A stretch of DNA of 64,000 bases from an uncultured Bacteroides sp. (GCA_949300425.1 CASGED010000066.1:46962-110961), one strand, 5' to 3'. Positions 42,729-51,372 are shown, counted from the first letter of the stretch. The notes: generated by a model from the letters alone, not told the origin. Program-made: numbers and translations.

Positions 42729-44123
42729 ATGAGTGAAACGAATCATGTCGGACTATGGAATCGTTGTCTGGATATTATTCGGGACAATGTGTCCGAACAG
42801 ACCTATAAAACGTGGTTCTGTCCGATTGTGCCATTAAAATATGAAGACAAAACCTTGGTCGTACAAGTACCAAGCCAGTTCTTTTACGAATTCCTCGAAG
42901 AGAAATTCCTCGACTTGCTGCGCCAAACTATCCATAAGGTTTTTGGCGAGGGAGCTAAACTTATGTACAATGTCGTGGTGGTAAAGAATCCCCCCGCTAC
43001 TGTCCCTTTGCCTCCCCATGTCGGTCCGACGAACGTTTCTCCGACAATGCGTCAGGCCGTCACCAAGGAAATACCGCAAGCTCCGCAGGTGGCCGATTTG
43101 GATCCTCATCTGAACACCGAATACAACTTCGAGACTTTCATTGAGGGCGAAAGCAACAAATTGTCCCGAAGCGTGGCCGAAGCCGTCGCTCTTAATCCGG
43201 CAAAAACCATCTTCAACCCCCTATTCTTCTATGGAGCTTCCGGAGTCGGAAAGACGCACTTAGCCAACGCCATTGGTACAAAGATTAAAGAGCTATACCC
43301 CGAAAAACGGGTACTCTACGTGTCTGCACACTTATTCCAAGTGCAGTACACCGATTCTGTGCGCAACAACACCACGAACGATTTCATTAACTTCTACCAA
43401 AGCATCGATGTCCTGATTATTGACGACATACAGGAATTTGCGGGACTCACCAAGACCCAAAACAACTTCTTCCACATCTTCAACCACCTGCACCAGAACG
43501 GCAAGCAGCTCATCCTTACTTCCGACCGCTCGCCCGCCCTGTTGCAAGGCATGGAAGAAAGACTGATTACGCGTTTCAAGTGGGGCATGGTGGCCGAACT
43601 GGAAAAGCCCACCATCGAACTCCGCCGCAACATCCTGCGCAACAAAATCAGACGTGACGGTCTGCAATTCCCGCCCGAGGTCATCGACTACATCGCTCAA
43701 AATGTCAGCGACAGCGTGCGTGACTTGGAAGGTGTCGTCATCTCCATCATGGCTCATGCCACTATCTATAACAAAGAAGTGGACCTTGATTTGGCACAAC
43801 GAATCGTGAAGAAGATAAGTCGCAACGAATCCAAACCTGTCACGATAGACAACATCATCAACACCGTATGCGCCCATTACGGATTGGAGCCTTCGATGAT
43901 TCACACCAAATCCCGGAAACGGGATGTAGTACAGGCACGCCAGATAGCCATGTACCTGGCCAAGAACAACACGGATTATTCGGCCTCTAAGATAGGTACG
44001 CTCATCGGAGGGAAAGACCATGCTACCGTGCTCCATGCCTGCAAGACCATTCGCGAACTGAGAGAAGTGGACAAAGCATTCAGAGCCGATGTGGACGAAA
44101 TACAGGCGGCACTGAAGAACTAA
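42729..44123 (+). CDS. dnaA: chromosomal replication initiator DnaA
   Basis: The 464 residues have the four DnaA domains: N-terminal interaction domain (1-80), linker, AAA+ core (about 125-335) with Walker [12 protein letters not shown] and Walker B VLIIDDIQ, and the C-terminal DNA-binding domain with the signature [12 protein letters not shown]. It binds DnaA boxes and melts the origin. As in other Bacteroidota, the gene does not sit beside an obvious box cluster here. Confidence 0.98.
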   Translation: MSETNHVGLWNRCLDIIRDNVSEQTYKTWFCPIVPLKYEDKTLVVQVPSQFFYEFLEEKFLDLLRQTIHKVFGEGAKLMYNVVVVKNPPATVPLPPHVGPTNVSPTMRQAVTKEIPQAPQVADLDPHLNTEYNFETFIEGESNKLSRSVAEAVALNPAKTIFNPLFFYGASGVGKTHLANAIGTKIKELYPEKRVLYVSAHLFQVQYTDSVRNNTTNDFINFYQSIDVLIIDDIQEFAGLTKTQNNFFHIFNHLHQNGKQLILTSDRSPALLQGMEERLITRFKWGMVAELEKPTIELRRNILRNKIRRDGLQFPPEVIDYIAQNVSDSVRDLEGVVISIMAHATIYNKEVDLDLAQRIVKKISRNESKPVTIDNIINTVCAHYGLEPSMIHTKSRKRDVVQARQIAMYLAKNNTDYSASKIGTLIGGKDHATVLHACKTIRELREVDKAFRADVDEIQAALKN

Positions 44124-44203
44124 CATCCCCCCAAACTCCAATCGAGTCATGCATTCTTTTTGGCGCTTTATGAATTTATTCATTTTGCTAAATATTAGAT
44201 TGT

Positions 44204-44698
44204 ATGACATCATCAAAATTAAAATTCCGACCTTCCCGAATTAATGGGAAGGCCGGTTCTCTTTATATCCGGGTCATTCACGGCCGGATAGTTCGGCAAA
44301 TCAACTTGGGGTATAAAATCTTTCCCAATGAGTGGAAAAAAGGACGGGTACTCATCCCCGAACAGAAGTCGGAACGTCTCCACTACCTCCTGGACGTACA
44401 AGAAGGTTTACGGGAAAGCCGGGAACGGCTGGAAGCTATCGTCCGACGTTTCAAAGCGTCGGGTAAGGCATATACCGTCGAACAAATAGTGAACGCTTTC
44501 CGCATGCCCGATAATGACGAGTACAAACTGTACGTATTCGCCCACAAAATAACCAAGCACCTGAGAACCACCGGACAGGTACGACTGGCGGAAACCTACT
44601 CCACCTCCGTGAACAGTTTCCTGCGCTTCCGGGGAGAGAAAGGAGTCACTTTTCCTCCTCAAGTTACGGATTTTAGTTTTCTCGAAATAAAAGGATAA
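44204..44698 (+). pseudogene. truncated tyrosine recombinase (N-terminal half only)
   Basis: The 164 residues match the N-terminal arm-binding domain (KAGSLYIRVIHGRIVRQINLGYKIFPNEW) and the start of the SAM-like core-binding domain (VRLAETYSTSVNSFLRFRG) of Bacteroides capsule-locus recombinases, which run to about 310 residues. It ends in FSFLEIKG, before the catalytic domain; no R-H-R-Y motif exists in any frame before 45176. It sits 55 bases ahead of the inverted repeats it would be expected to act on. Read as a decayed gene, or less likely a regulatory DNA-binding remnant. Confidence 0.7.
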
Positions 44699-44753
44699 TT
44701 TCAAAGTTCTTTCCAACGTCTTTACAGCTACAATTGTTGAGCGAAGATATCCT

Positions 44754-44773
44754 TCTCTTGGTAAGAGATGTAC
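44754..44773 (+). repeat. left inverted repeat of the invertible segment
   Basis: TCTCTTGGTAAGAGATGTAC is an exact reverse complement of 44958-44977. Inside the repeat, CTCTT and AAGAG are themselves symmetric around GGT, as expected for two recombinase half-sites. Confidence 0.9.
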
Positions 44774-44957
44774 GTGGCTGCAAAGGCATGAAAACATTTT
44801 AAATAAAGTGCTCATAATGAGCCCCAAAAATCACTCATAATTTTGTCCGTGTGTTTTACAAAATCTGTTTTGCTCAACATTTGTTGAGCAAATGTTAATC
44901 CGTTCCGTTCTTTTTCTATTTGCATATCAGTAAGTTGACGTCCACTGAATGGCTTCT
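44774..44957. promoter_or_regulatory. probable phase-variable (invertible) promoter segment
   Basis: These 184 bases between perfect 20-bp inverted repeats lie directly upstream of a upxY gene. Invertible capsule promoters of B. fragilis have inverted repeats of about 19-25 bp and a similar segment length. In the orientation shown, TAATTTTG (44838-44845) is a full -7 match reading toward upxY, but no proper -33 accompanies it, so I cannot say whether this is ON or OFF. A 22-base perfect palindrome (TTGCTCAACA/TGTTGAGCAA, 44870-44891) lies at its middle. Confidence 0.75.
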
Positions 44958-44977
44958 GTACATCTCTTACCAAGAGA
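44958..44977 (-). repeat. right inverted repeat of the invertible segment
   Basis: The exact reverse complement of 44754-44773 over all 20 bases. Confidence 0.9.
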
Positions 44978-45175
44978 TGTGCAAAAAAACAAAGGCGTGT
45001 TGAGCATTTTTAGGATTACTCGCCAAGCCTGTTTTTATATGGAAAGAAAGAGAACTGTAAGAAAGGGAGAAATCCCCGAACTTTATGACTCATCCGTTAT
45101 AACTTCTTGTGTTTCAGGCAGCAAGAAACACTTGAGGGAGTCAGAGAAGTGTCCTTTTCTTATTCAGCGGTCATC
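44978..45175 (+). other. upxY leader region
   Basis: About 200 bases between the invertible segment and upxY, with no gene. It holds a 7-bp hairpin (GTGTTTC 45109-45115 with GAAACAC 45125-45131). Upx-type antiterminators act through the 5' leader of their own locus, so the hairpin is a candidate element. Confidence 0.45.
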
Positions 45176-45754
45176 ATGACTGCCCTGCCCCTCATGGACG
45201 GAACCATAAAAGATTTGCTTGCAGACGACGGCCAGACCTGGTTTGTCATGCGCGACCTCAAGCCAAGGCACGCGAAGCTACCCGCCTACAAACGGTTGAA
45301 GGAACTGGGCATCAAGTGTTATACGCCCACCGAACACCGTCTGGTGGTTGTCAACGGCAAGCGGGTAGACAGGGAAGTGCCGTTCATGCAAGACCTGCTT
45401 TTCGTGAAGGGTACCCGGGCGCTGCTCGACCCCGTCATAGCCACAACTCCCAAATTGCAATACCGCTATCAGAAAGGGGCGAGATGCACGCCCATCATCG
45501 TGCGGAGCACGGGCATGGAACGTTTCATCTATGCGGTTGAGACCGCCGAGAAGCCCAGGTTCTACAAGCCTGAGGAAGTGACGCCCGATATGCGGAACCG
45601 TCCAATCCGTATCATCGGAGGAAGGCTGGACGGCTATACCGGCACGCTGATTACCACCCGTGGCTCAAAGGTCAAACGGCTGCTGGTGGAACTGCCTATG
45701 GTCATCGCCGCGTCCGTGGAGGTCGAAGCGGAGTTTATTCAATTCATCCAATGA
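45176..45754 (+). CDS. UpxY-type transcription antiterminator (NusG paralogue)
   Basis: About 192 residues with an NGN domain (WFVMRDLKPRHAKLPAYKRL, then VPFMQDLLFVKG) and a C-terminal KOW region (RNRPIRIIGGRLDGYTGTLI). This is the UpxY pattern: NusG specialised to one capsule locus, preventing premature termination in its leader. I chose the ATG at 45176; the frame extends 23 codons upstream to a TTG, through the leader hairpin. It is the first gene behind the invertible segment, as in intact capsule loci, but no sugar genes follow. Confidence 0.88.
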   Translation: MTALPLMDGTIKDLLADDGQTWFVMRDLKPRHAKLPAYKRLKELGIKCYTPTEHRLVVVNGKRVDREVPFMQDLLFVKGTRALLDPVIATTPKLQYRYQKGARCTPIIVRSTGMERFIYAVETAEKPRFYKPEEVTPDMRNRPIRIIGGRLDGYTGTLITTRGSKVKRLLVELPMVIAASVEVEAEFIQFIQ

Positions 45755-45766
45755 CAATCCGCCATA

Positions 45767-46294
45767 ATGAACTTAGCGCAACTGCTGGCCGACTCTTTGA
45801 CCGACATTCTCGCCCGTGAGGCCGGCAACGGGACGGGACTGTACTTGTATCGAACGGACAAGGCCTGGGTGGCCTTTGAGTCATCCGCCTACCGTTTGAA
45901 GCGCATCTATCCCCGGGCGGAGGTATTACCCGCAATGATTCCCACGATGCGTTCACCCTTCGTGATGGTGTTCATCCCCGGAGAAGTTTTGGAAACCAAG
46001 CTGAAAGGCGTGCCCTGCAAGAGGTTGTCGACAGACAGCCTGCTTTACGCGCCCGCCCCAGCGTTGGACGAGAAGAAATACCATGCCTGGCACGCCCGCC
46101 TGACCGGGGCGTTGTCAAGGTTTCCCGTTCCAAACAAAGGAAACAGACAGAACGGTCTTAATCCTTGTCTAGTGTTTAAACGACAAATGGGAATTTATTC
46201 AGACGACATGAAGATATTCCCATTGGCATTAAAATACAAATTGGGAATGAACGCTTACAAAGAATTTGAGAAAGAGCAAGAATTTCCAAAATAG
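45767..46294 (+). CDS. small protein in the UpxZ position, unrecognised
   Basis: The 175-residue protein starts 12 bases after upxY and is surely cotranscribed. The N-terminal 125 residues look like one unit (LADSLTDILAREAGNGTGLYLY, MIPTMRSPFVMVFIPGEVL). It does not show the UpxZ pattern I know, so I leave it unnamed. The last 50 residues differ in style, and their final 50 bases recur at 47519-47568 (42 of 51 aligned columns), suggesting that the original C-terminus was replaced by a repeated sequence. Confidence 0.65.
   Translation: MNLAQLLADSLTDILAREAGNGTGLYLYRTDKAWVAFESSAYRLKRIYPRAEVLPAMIPTMRSPFVMVFIPGEVLETKLKGVPCKRLSTDSLLYAPAPALDEKKYHAWHARLTGALSRFPVPNKGNRQNGLNPCLVFKRQMGIYSDDMKIFPLALKYKLGMNAYKEFEKEQEFPK
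46245..46294 (+). repeat. direct repeat flanking the Rpn gene, copy 1
   Basis: Fifty bases that end the unrecognised gene (encoding NAYKEFEKEQEFPK and its stop). They match 47519-47568 in the same orientation at 42 of 51 aligned columns with two one-base gaps. Confidence 0.75.
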
Positions 46295-46493
46295 GCCAAA
46301 CTTCTGCTTTGATTGCAAATAAGAACCTAGATGTTCTACTGCCGGATGGCATTGCAGGCTATATTGCAAAAATCGGAACTCCACATCTTCCATACAGATT
46401 TGTGACTTTCTCCATATAACAAAATGTCTCTCCCGACTTGATTCTTTCAAAATAAATGCGTTTCTTTGCACAATGACAATAAAATAGATTCTT

Positions 46494-47405
46494 ATGGAAG
46501 ATTTGACGAACAAATATATTCGTTTTGATTGGGCGATGAAACGTTTGCTACGCGACAAGGCGAATTTTGGGGTGTTGGAAGGTTTTCTGACAACCTTGCT
46601 TAACGAGAAAATCATCATCAATAAATTGCTGGAAAGTGAGAGTAATAAGGAAGATGAATATGACAAGCAGAACCGAGTGGATTTGTTGGCGGAAAATGAC
46701 AAGGGTGAATTGTTCCTCATTGAGGTGCAGAACAATTCAGAGTATGCATATTTTCAACGTATGCTGTTCGGCACTTCCAAGTTGGTCACTGAATATATAA
46801 ACCGCGGGAAAGGGTATGACCATATCCGAAAGATATATAGCGTGAACATTGTCTATTTCAATTTGGGCAATGGTACAGATGTGGTATATCATGGCAAAAC
46901 GGAATTCAGAGGCATACACAACGGAGAACTGTTGAATTTAAGTCCGTTCCAGCGGCAAAAGTTTAACGTGAGTGCGGTAAGTGACCTTTATCCGGAGTAT
47001 TATATCTTGAAAGTGAATGATTTCAATAAGTGGTCGAAAGTACCTTTGGAACAATGGATTTATTTCTTGAATACTGGTAACATACCTGCGGATGCAACCG
47101 CTCCCGGATTGGGAGAGGCAAGAGAGAAGTTGCGGTTGGAACGCATGAGCAAGGCGGAACTTAACGCTTATTACCATCATTTGGATAATGTGGTAATCCT
47201 ACGGGACAATATCGTAACGGCAAGAGGTGAAGGGCGTTTGGAAGGACGTGCAGAAGGACGTGCAGAAGGACGTGCAGAAGGACGTGCAGAAGGACGTGCA
47301 GAAGGGAAATTAGAGGATGCCCAAAACTTGAAGCGTTTAGGTGTTTCTGTAGACATCATAGCGAAGGCTACCGGACTTAGCGTAGAAGAAATTGAGACCT
47401 TGTAA
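46494..47405 (+). CDS. Rpn family PD-(D/E)XK nuclease/transposase-like protein
   Basis: The 303 residues fit the Rpn/PDDEXK_2 family: FDWAMKRLLRDKANFGVLEGFL at the N-terminus, then the nuclease core NRVDLLAENDKGELFLIEVQNN (D...E-x-Q in place of E-x-K). Rpn proteins promote RecA-independent DNA breakage and recombination and are common in accessory regions. Five perfect copies of a 12-base repeat (47241-47300) encode GRAE steps near the C-terminus. The gene sits between two 50-base direct repeats where capsule genes would be expected. Confidence 0.85.
   Translation: MEDLTNKYIRFDWAMKRLLRDKANFGVLEGFLTTLLNEKIIINKLLESESNKEDEYDKQNRVDLLAENDKGELFLIEVQNNSEYAYFQRMLFGTSKLVTEYINRGKGYDHIRKIYSVNIVYFNLGNGTDVVYHGKTEFRGIHNGELLNLSPFQRQKFNVSAVSDLYPEYYILKVNDFNKWSKVPLEQWIYFLNTGNIPADATAPGLGEAREKLRLERMSKAELNAYYHHLDNVVILRDNIVTARGEGRLEGRAEGRAEGRAEGRAEGRAEGKLEDAQNLKRLGVSVDIIAKATGLSVEEIETL
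47241..47300 (+). repeat. five perfect 12-bp repeats inside the Rpn gene
   Basis: GAAGGACGTGCA starts at 47241, 47253, 47265, 47277 and 47289. Each adds the residues EGRA in frame, so slippage would change protein length without a frameshift. Confidence 0.95.
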
Positions 47406-47518
47406 AGTCGGCGTCTCTAACTGACGTATTGTAGTCCCGGTTTCAATAACGACCTTACGCTGTAATCAAAAAAAGATGAAGTACGGCAGTGAAGATTGTG
47501 AGTGGCTCTTCATCCGCA

Positions 47519-47568
47519 GAATTGAACGCTTACAAAAAACTTGCGAAAGGATAAGAATCTCCAAATAG
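47519..47568 (+). repeat. direct repeat flanking the Rpn gene, copy 2
   Basis: Matches 46245-46294 at 42 of 51 columns. It encodes a broken version of the same tail (LNAYKKLAKG, then a stop). The sequence that follows (47586-47627) also resembles the one preceding the Rpn gene (46444-46483), both with CAAAATAAAT and a TTTG box. Confidence 0.75.
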
Positions 47569-47602
47569 TTTTCTTTCTTGGCTCTTCTCAAAATAAATTG
47601 CG

Positions 47603-47610
47603 TATATTTG
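47603..47610 (+). promoter_or_regulatory. candidate -7 box upstream of the GHL10 gene
   Basis: TATATTTG matches TAnnTTTG, 105 bases before the start codon, with array D copy 2 in the leader. Confidence 0.5.
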
Positions 47611-47640
47611 TCCCCCAAATAATAAATGAATCAAAAACTT

Positions 47641-47706
47641 TGTTTAATCTTAACTCCTTTCTCATTTAAAGAAAAGGGGCTTCTGATTAAATGATTATTT
47701 AGCGTT
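47641..47706. repeat. 22-bp tandem array D, copy 2 (3 units)
   Basis: Units start at 47641 (TGTTTAAT), 47663 (CATTTAAA) and 47685 (GATTAAAT), exactly 22 bp apart. The reverse complement aligns with array D copy 1, including the linker CAGAAG and the GAGAAAG stretch, so the two are members of one dispersed family in opposite orientations. It lies in the leader of the GHL10 gene. Confidence 0.8.
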
Positions 47707-47714
47707 TTATCGAT

Positions 47715-49238
47715 ATGAGAAAATTTGGAATAGGATTAGTGGGAATGTTGTGTGCTTTGATGTTGGCCTTGCCTATAGGGCTTCAGGCGCAGAACTTCTG
47801 GCAGCAGCGTTACCCCAAGCGTGAGTTCCGGGCCGCATGGATTCAGACGGTAAACGGACAGTTTAAAGGCATGACGACCGAACGGATGAAGGCCGTGTTG
47901 ACGGGACAGTTGGACACGTTGCGCGAGGCGGGCATCAATGCCGTCATCTTTCAGGTGCGTCCCGAGGCTGACGCCTTCTACCCCTCGAAGTTGGAACCGT
48001 GGAGCCGCTACCTGACGGGCGAACAAGGCCAGGCGCCTTCACCCTACTGGGACCCGCTGAAGTTTATGATTGAAGAGTGCCACAAGCGTTGTATGGAGCT
48101 GCATGCTTGGATTAATCCCTACCGGGCAAAGACATCGCTCGACCACGAGTTGGCGCCTACCCATATCTATAATGTACATCCCGATTGGTTCGTCACCTAC
48201 GGCAACCAGCTGTTCTTCGACCCCGCCATACCCCAAAACCGTGAGTTCATCTGCCGGGTAGTGGCCGACATCGTGACCCGATACGACGTAGACGCCATCC
48301 ACATGGACGATTACTTCTATCCCTATCCCAAGCCGGGCGTGTCCTTCAACGACAGTGCCAGCTATGCGCGCCTGGGTAGCGACTATGCCAACGTAGGGGA
48401 TTTCCGCCGTGCCAACGTCAACCTGCTTATCCGCAAGGTACACGAGACGGTACGCGAAATCAAGCCTTGGGTGAAGTTTGGCGTGTCGCCTTTCGGCATC
48501 TACCGCAACCAGTCCAGCGACCCGTTGGGCAGCCGCACGAAGGGATTGCAGAACTACGATGACCTCTATGCCGACATCCTGCTGTGGGCGCGCGAAGGCT
48601 GGATAGACTATAACATCCCGCAAATCTACTGGCAGATAGGCCACCCAACGGCAGACTATGGCGAGTTGGTGGACTGGTGGGCCAAGCATAGCGAAAACCG
48701 TCCGCTGTTCATCGGCCAGTCTGTGCTGAATACCGTGCAGAATGCCGACCCCACGAATCCCAATATCAATCAATTGTATCGCAAGATGGCCTTGCAGCGT
48801 GCCTACCAAAGCATCGGGGGCAGTTGCCAGTGGTATGCTGACGCGATAGTGAAGAACGTGGGCCGTTATCGTGACGCGCTGAAGGCCGAGTATCACAAGT
48901 ATCCCGCCCTGCCTCCCGTATTCGACTTCATGGACAATGACGCTCCCGGCAAGGTGCGCAAACTGAAAACAGTATGGACCGAGGATGGCTACATCCTTTT
49001 CTGGACGGCTCCCAAGTACAAAGACGAGATGAACCGTCCGGTCAGCTATGTGGTCTACCGCTTTGCCGACAAGGAGAAGGTGAACATTGACGACCCGTCG
49101 CACATCGTGGCCATCACTCCCGACCCGTGGTACAAGCTGCCTTACGTGGACGGCAAGACCAAATGGCGTTACGTAGTGACCGCCCTCGACCGCCTGCACA
49201 ACGAGTCGAAGTCCGTCAAGAAGAAAGTGAAACTGTAA
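47715..49238 (+). CDS. GHL10-type glycoside hydrolase (DigH-like)
   Basis: The 507-residue protein has a signal peptide (GMLCALMLALPIGLQAQ) and the PF02638-type barrel: REFRAAWIQTVNG, INAVIFQVRPEADAFY, ELHAWINPYRAK, VDAIHMDDYFYPYP. The C-terminal 100 residues resemble a fibronectin III-like domain. The E. coli relative DigH cleaves denuded peptidoglycan glycan strands produced by amidases, so septal wall processing is a fair inference. The catalytic residues cannot be assigned with certainty from sequence alone. Confidence 0.88.
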   Translation: MRKFGIGLVGMLCALMLALPIGLQAQNFWQQRYPKREFRAAWIQTVNGQFKGMTTERMKAVLTGQLDTLREAGINAVIFQVRPEADAFYPSKLEPWSRYLTGEQGQAPSPYWDPLKFMIEECHKRCMELHAWINPYRAKTSLDHELAPTHIYNVHPDWFVTYGNQLFFDPAIPQNREFICRVVADIVTRYDVDAIHMDDYFYPYPKPGVSFNDSASYARLGSDYANVGDFRRANVNLLIRKVHETVREIKPWVKFGVSPFGIYRNQSSDPLGSRTKGLQNYDDLYADILLWAREGWIDYNIPQIYWQIGHPTADYGELVDWWAKHSENRPLFIGQSVLNTVQNADPTNPNINQLYRKMALQRAYQSIGGSCQWYADAIVKNVGRYRDALKAEYHKYPALPPVFDFMDNDAPGKVRKLKTVWTEDGYILFWTAPKYKDEMNRPVSYVVYRFADKEKVNIDDPSHIVAITPDPWYKLPYVDGKTKWRYVVTALDRLHNESKSVKKKVKL

Positions 49239-49292
49239 ACGGAAGCGGAAAGTATAAAACCGGAGATATGAACGAATAACCGACACATAACC

Positions 49293-49342
49293 AAAGAGGC
49301 TGTCTCAAAATAAGATTAAGATTTGGGACAGCCTCTTTTTTT
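49293..49342. terminator. terminator between the convergent GHL10 and YeiH genes
   Basis: AAAGAGGCTGTCTCAAA pairs with TTTGGGACAGCCTCTTT (one G-T pair) around a 12-base loop, followed by T. It abuts the stop codon of the YeiH gene on the other strand. Confidence 0.88.
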
Positions 49343-50417
49343 ATGCTAATACCGGCACCAGATATTTAGCCGACAAGTACCCTCCGACTATCAACCAGAC
49401 AAACAATCCGAAGGCAAGGACGAAAGGTTTGGCACCCGCCTGCCTGAACTTGTCGATGCTGGTGTCCGTGCCCAAGGCGGTCATGGCCATGGTCAGCATA
49501 AAGGTATCTATGTATTCGATGGCTCCGTTCAAAGGGATGTCTTTCACCGTAGGGGCGTCAAACAAATATTGAAGCAAGGAGTTCAGGCAGATAATGCCGA
49601 TGAAACCGAAAGCGAACCAAGGAACGGTTATCTTGCTCTTCTCCACCTTGCCATCAGTCCCTACTTGCTTGCGGCCTGCCAACGCAAAACTCATAATCAC
49701 CAATACGGGAGCCAACAGGATGACACGAATCATCTTCGTAATGGTAGCCGTACCCGCTATGCCCAATGCGTCGGTAGGATCCATAGCATTGCCCGCACCG
49801 GCCACATGGGCTACTTCATGCAAGGTACTGCCCGTATAGATAGCCACCTGCGTATCGCTCAATCCGCTGAGCAAGCCCGAACGGTACATGATGGGGTACA
49901 GGAACATCGCGATGGTACCGAAGATTACCACCGTAGATACGGCGATGGCCGTTTTATGACCCTCGCACTTGATGACCGGTTCGGCACCCAGCACGGCAGC
50001 CGCTCCGCAAATGGCGCTACCGGTAGAGGTAATCAATGCCGTATCTTTGTCTACCTTCAGGATTCGTCCCAGCAGAATGCCTAAGAAGATGGTGCCACCC
50101 ACAATAATCAGGTCCACCACAATGGCGGGAAGACCAACGGCCGCCACTTCGGTCAGGGTCAGGCGAAAACCATACAGCACAATACCCGCCCGCAGCACCT
50201 GCTTGGTACAGAACTTGATGCCCGGCACCCACGTCTCGGGCAAACGGTTGCGCAAACTGTTGGCATAAAGCATGCCCAAGATGATGCCCACAATGAGGGG
50301 ACTGAATGAAAGACTCTTCACAAAAGGAATTTCAGCAATATAAAATGCCGAGAAAGAAAATAAGGCAATCAGCAATATACCGTGAATGGTGTTGCCTCTA
50401 TTCCCACGTTCAAACAT
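49341..50417 (-). CDS. YeiH/UPF0324 family membrane protein (putative sulfate exporter)
   Basis: The 358 residues have about ten membrane segments and the UPF0324 signature regions SLSFSPLIVGIILGMLYAN, ITSTGSAICGAAAVLGAEPV and YTGSTLHEVAHVAGAG. YeiH relatives are often annotated as sulfate exporters, but experimental support is thin to my knowledge. No operon partner: the neighbouring minus-strand gene upstream begins 80 bases away. Confidence 0.88.
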   Translation of the reverse strand: MFERGNRGNTIHGILLIALFSFSAFYIAEIPFVKSLSFSPLIVGIILGMLYANSLRNRLPETWVPGIKFCTKQVLRAGIVLYGFRLTLTEVAAVGLPAIVVDLIIVGGTIFLGILLGRILKVDKDTALITSTGSAICGAAAVLGAEPVIKCEGHKTAIAVSTVVIFGTIAMFLYPIMYRSGLLSGLSDTQVAIYTGSTLHEVAHVAGAGNAMDPTDALGIAGTATITKMIRVILLAPVLVIMSFALAGRKQVGTDGKVEKSKITVPWFAFGFIGIICLNSLLQYLFDAPTVKDIPLNGAIEYIDTFMLTMAMTALGTDTSIDKFRQAGAKPFVLAFGLFVWLIVGGYLSAKYLVPVLA

Positions 50418-50498
50418 AATGAATTATTTAAAAGATGATTATTCTCGTTTTGCGGGCACAAAGGTACGCTTTTTCCCCGACTACGCCAAACTTCGGAA

Positions 50499-51107
50499 TC
50501 ACTCCATCTCATCCCCACGGATACCCCAGACATGAGCCAACGAAGGAACAACCGAACACCACTCACATGCCAAAGATGACGCAGGAGCCTGCAACCGGAA
50601 CCAAACCGTGCCGTCGGCAACATCTTCCGGCCGAGAATCCATATCCTCCCATACCGCCCGCATCAATCGGTTCAGCCGTTCTTCATCCGCCGACACCGCA
50701 GGCACAAACAAACGTTTCTTTATATTCGCATCATTCAACGCCAACCTCAGCAAATCGTTACACAGTTCCTCCGAAGTAACCATACCTTCAGCACTTACCG
50801 CATAGAAGGCGTATTCAGCCAGGGAGGTGCGGCACGCCTGCCCGTCCAGTTGGGATAAGGCCGAAGGCAAGCATCCGTCCAGTTTGTCCATGCCGGCTTC
50901 GTGGGTCAGCAAGACCTGCACTTCATAGTCCTTCCCCCTAAGTCCGGCGTCCAACAACAGGCAATCGAGCCAAGCCACCAAGTCGAGAGGAGGCAACGGA
51001 CGGCCCAAGCGGGCGGTCATCACTTCTTTAACCATCCGCACCGTCTGACGGAGGAATGAACTATCCAGTAAAATCACATACTCGGCAAATTTCCAATTGG
51101 TATTCAT
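50499..51107 (-). CDS. conserved hypothetical protein
   Basis: I recognise no domain with confidence in these 202 residues. The protein has no signal peptide, is mixed helix/strand and acidic, with stretches such as YVILLDSSFLRQTVRMVKE and PPLDLVAWLDCLLLDAGLRG that recall Bacteroides proteins of the DUF6621 type. It lies upstream of the YeiH gene on the same strand. Codon use looks like that of its neighbours. Function unknown. Confidence 0.7.
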   Translation of the reverse strand: MNTNWKFAEYVILLDSSFLRQTVRMVKEVMTARLGRPLPPLDLVAWLDCLLLDAGLRGKDYEVQVLLTHEAGMDKLDGCLPSALSQLDGQACRTSLAEYAFYAVSAEGMVTSEELCNDLLRLALNDANIKKRLFVPAVSADEERLNRLMRAVWEDMDSRPEDVADGTVWFRLQAPASSLACEWCSVVPSLAHVWGIRGDEME

Positions 51108-51207
51108 AAGTCAATGTATTAAAATGCTAATGTTGCCACAATTTATTACCATACATCCAATTCTTGGTGATACCCCCGTTCAAACGCAGTTCGGACGGGA
51201 TTGCCGG

Positions 51208-51290
51208 AAGGTTAGAAACATAGACCCCGAATGTTTCTAACCTTCGCCCCTTATGTTAGAAACATTCCCTCTTTAGGTTAGTACCCCCAA
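51208..51290. repeat. 22-bp tandem array C, copy 2 (4 units)
   Basis: Cores at 51211 (GTTAGAAAC), 51233 (GTTTCTAAC), 51255 (GTTAGAAAC) and 51277 (GTTAGTACC) are spaced exactly 22 bp and alternate in orientation. The reverse complement aligns with array C copy 1 over about 80 bases. It lies between divergent promoters of the hypothetical and CPBP genes. Confidence 0.88.
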
Positions 51291-51372
51291 CCGGGAAAGA
51301 TCTCCAAGTCTCTTATTCTTGTATATTCTATTTACTATTCTACCAGTTACGAGTTGCAAAGGTAAGACATAT

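Larger units (their letters stand above)
47406..47714. other. intergenic region after the Rpn gene
   Basis: These 309 bases hold the second direct repeat, a candidate promoter and array D copy 2. No gene is supported. Confidence 0.6.

Noticed and set aside
45767-46294. Naming the gene after upxY as upxZ
   Set aside because: Position fits, but the sequence does not show the UpxZ pattern I know, so I left it unnamed.
46494-47405. Rpn gene as an insertion sequence
   Set aside because: Family annotations often say transposase, but there are no terminal inverted repeats or short target duplications. The 50-base flanking repeats are reported separately.
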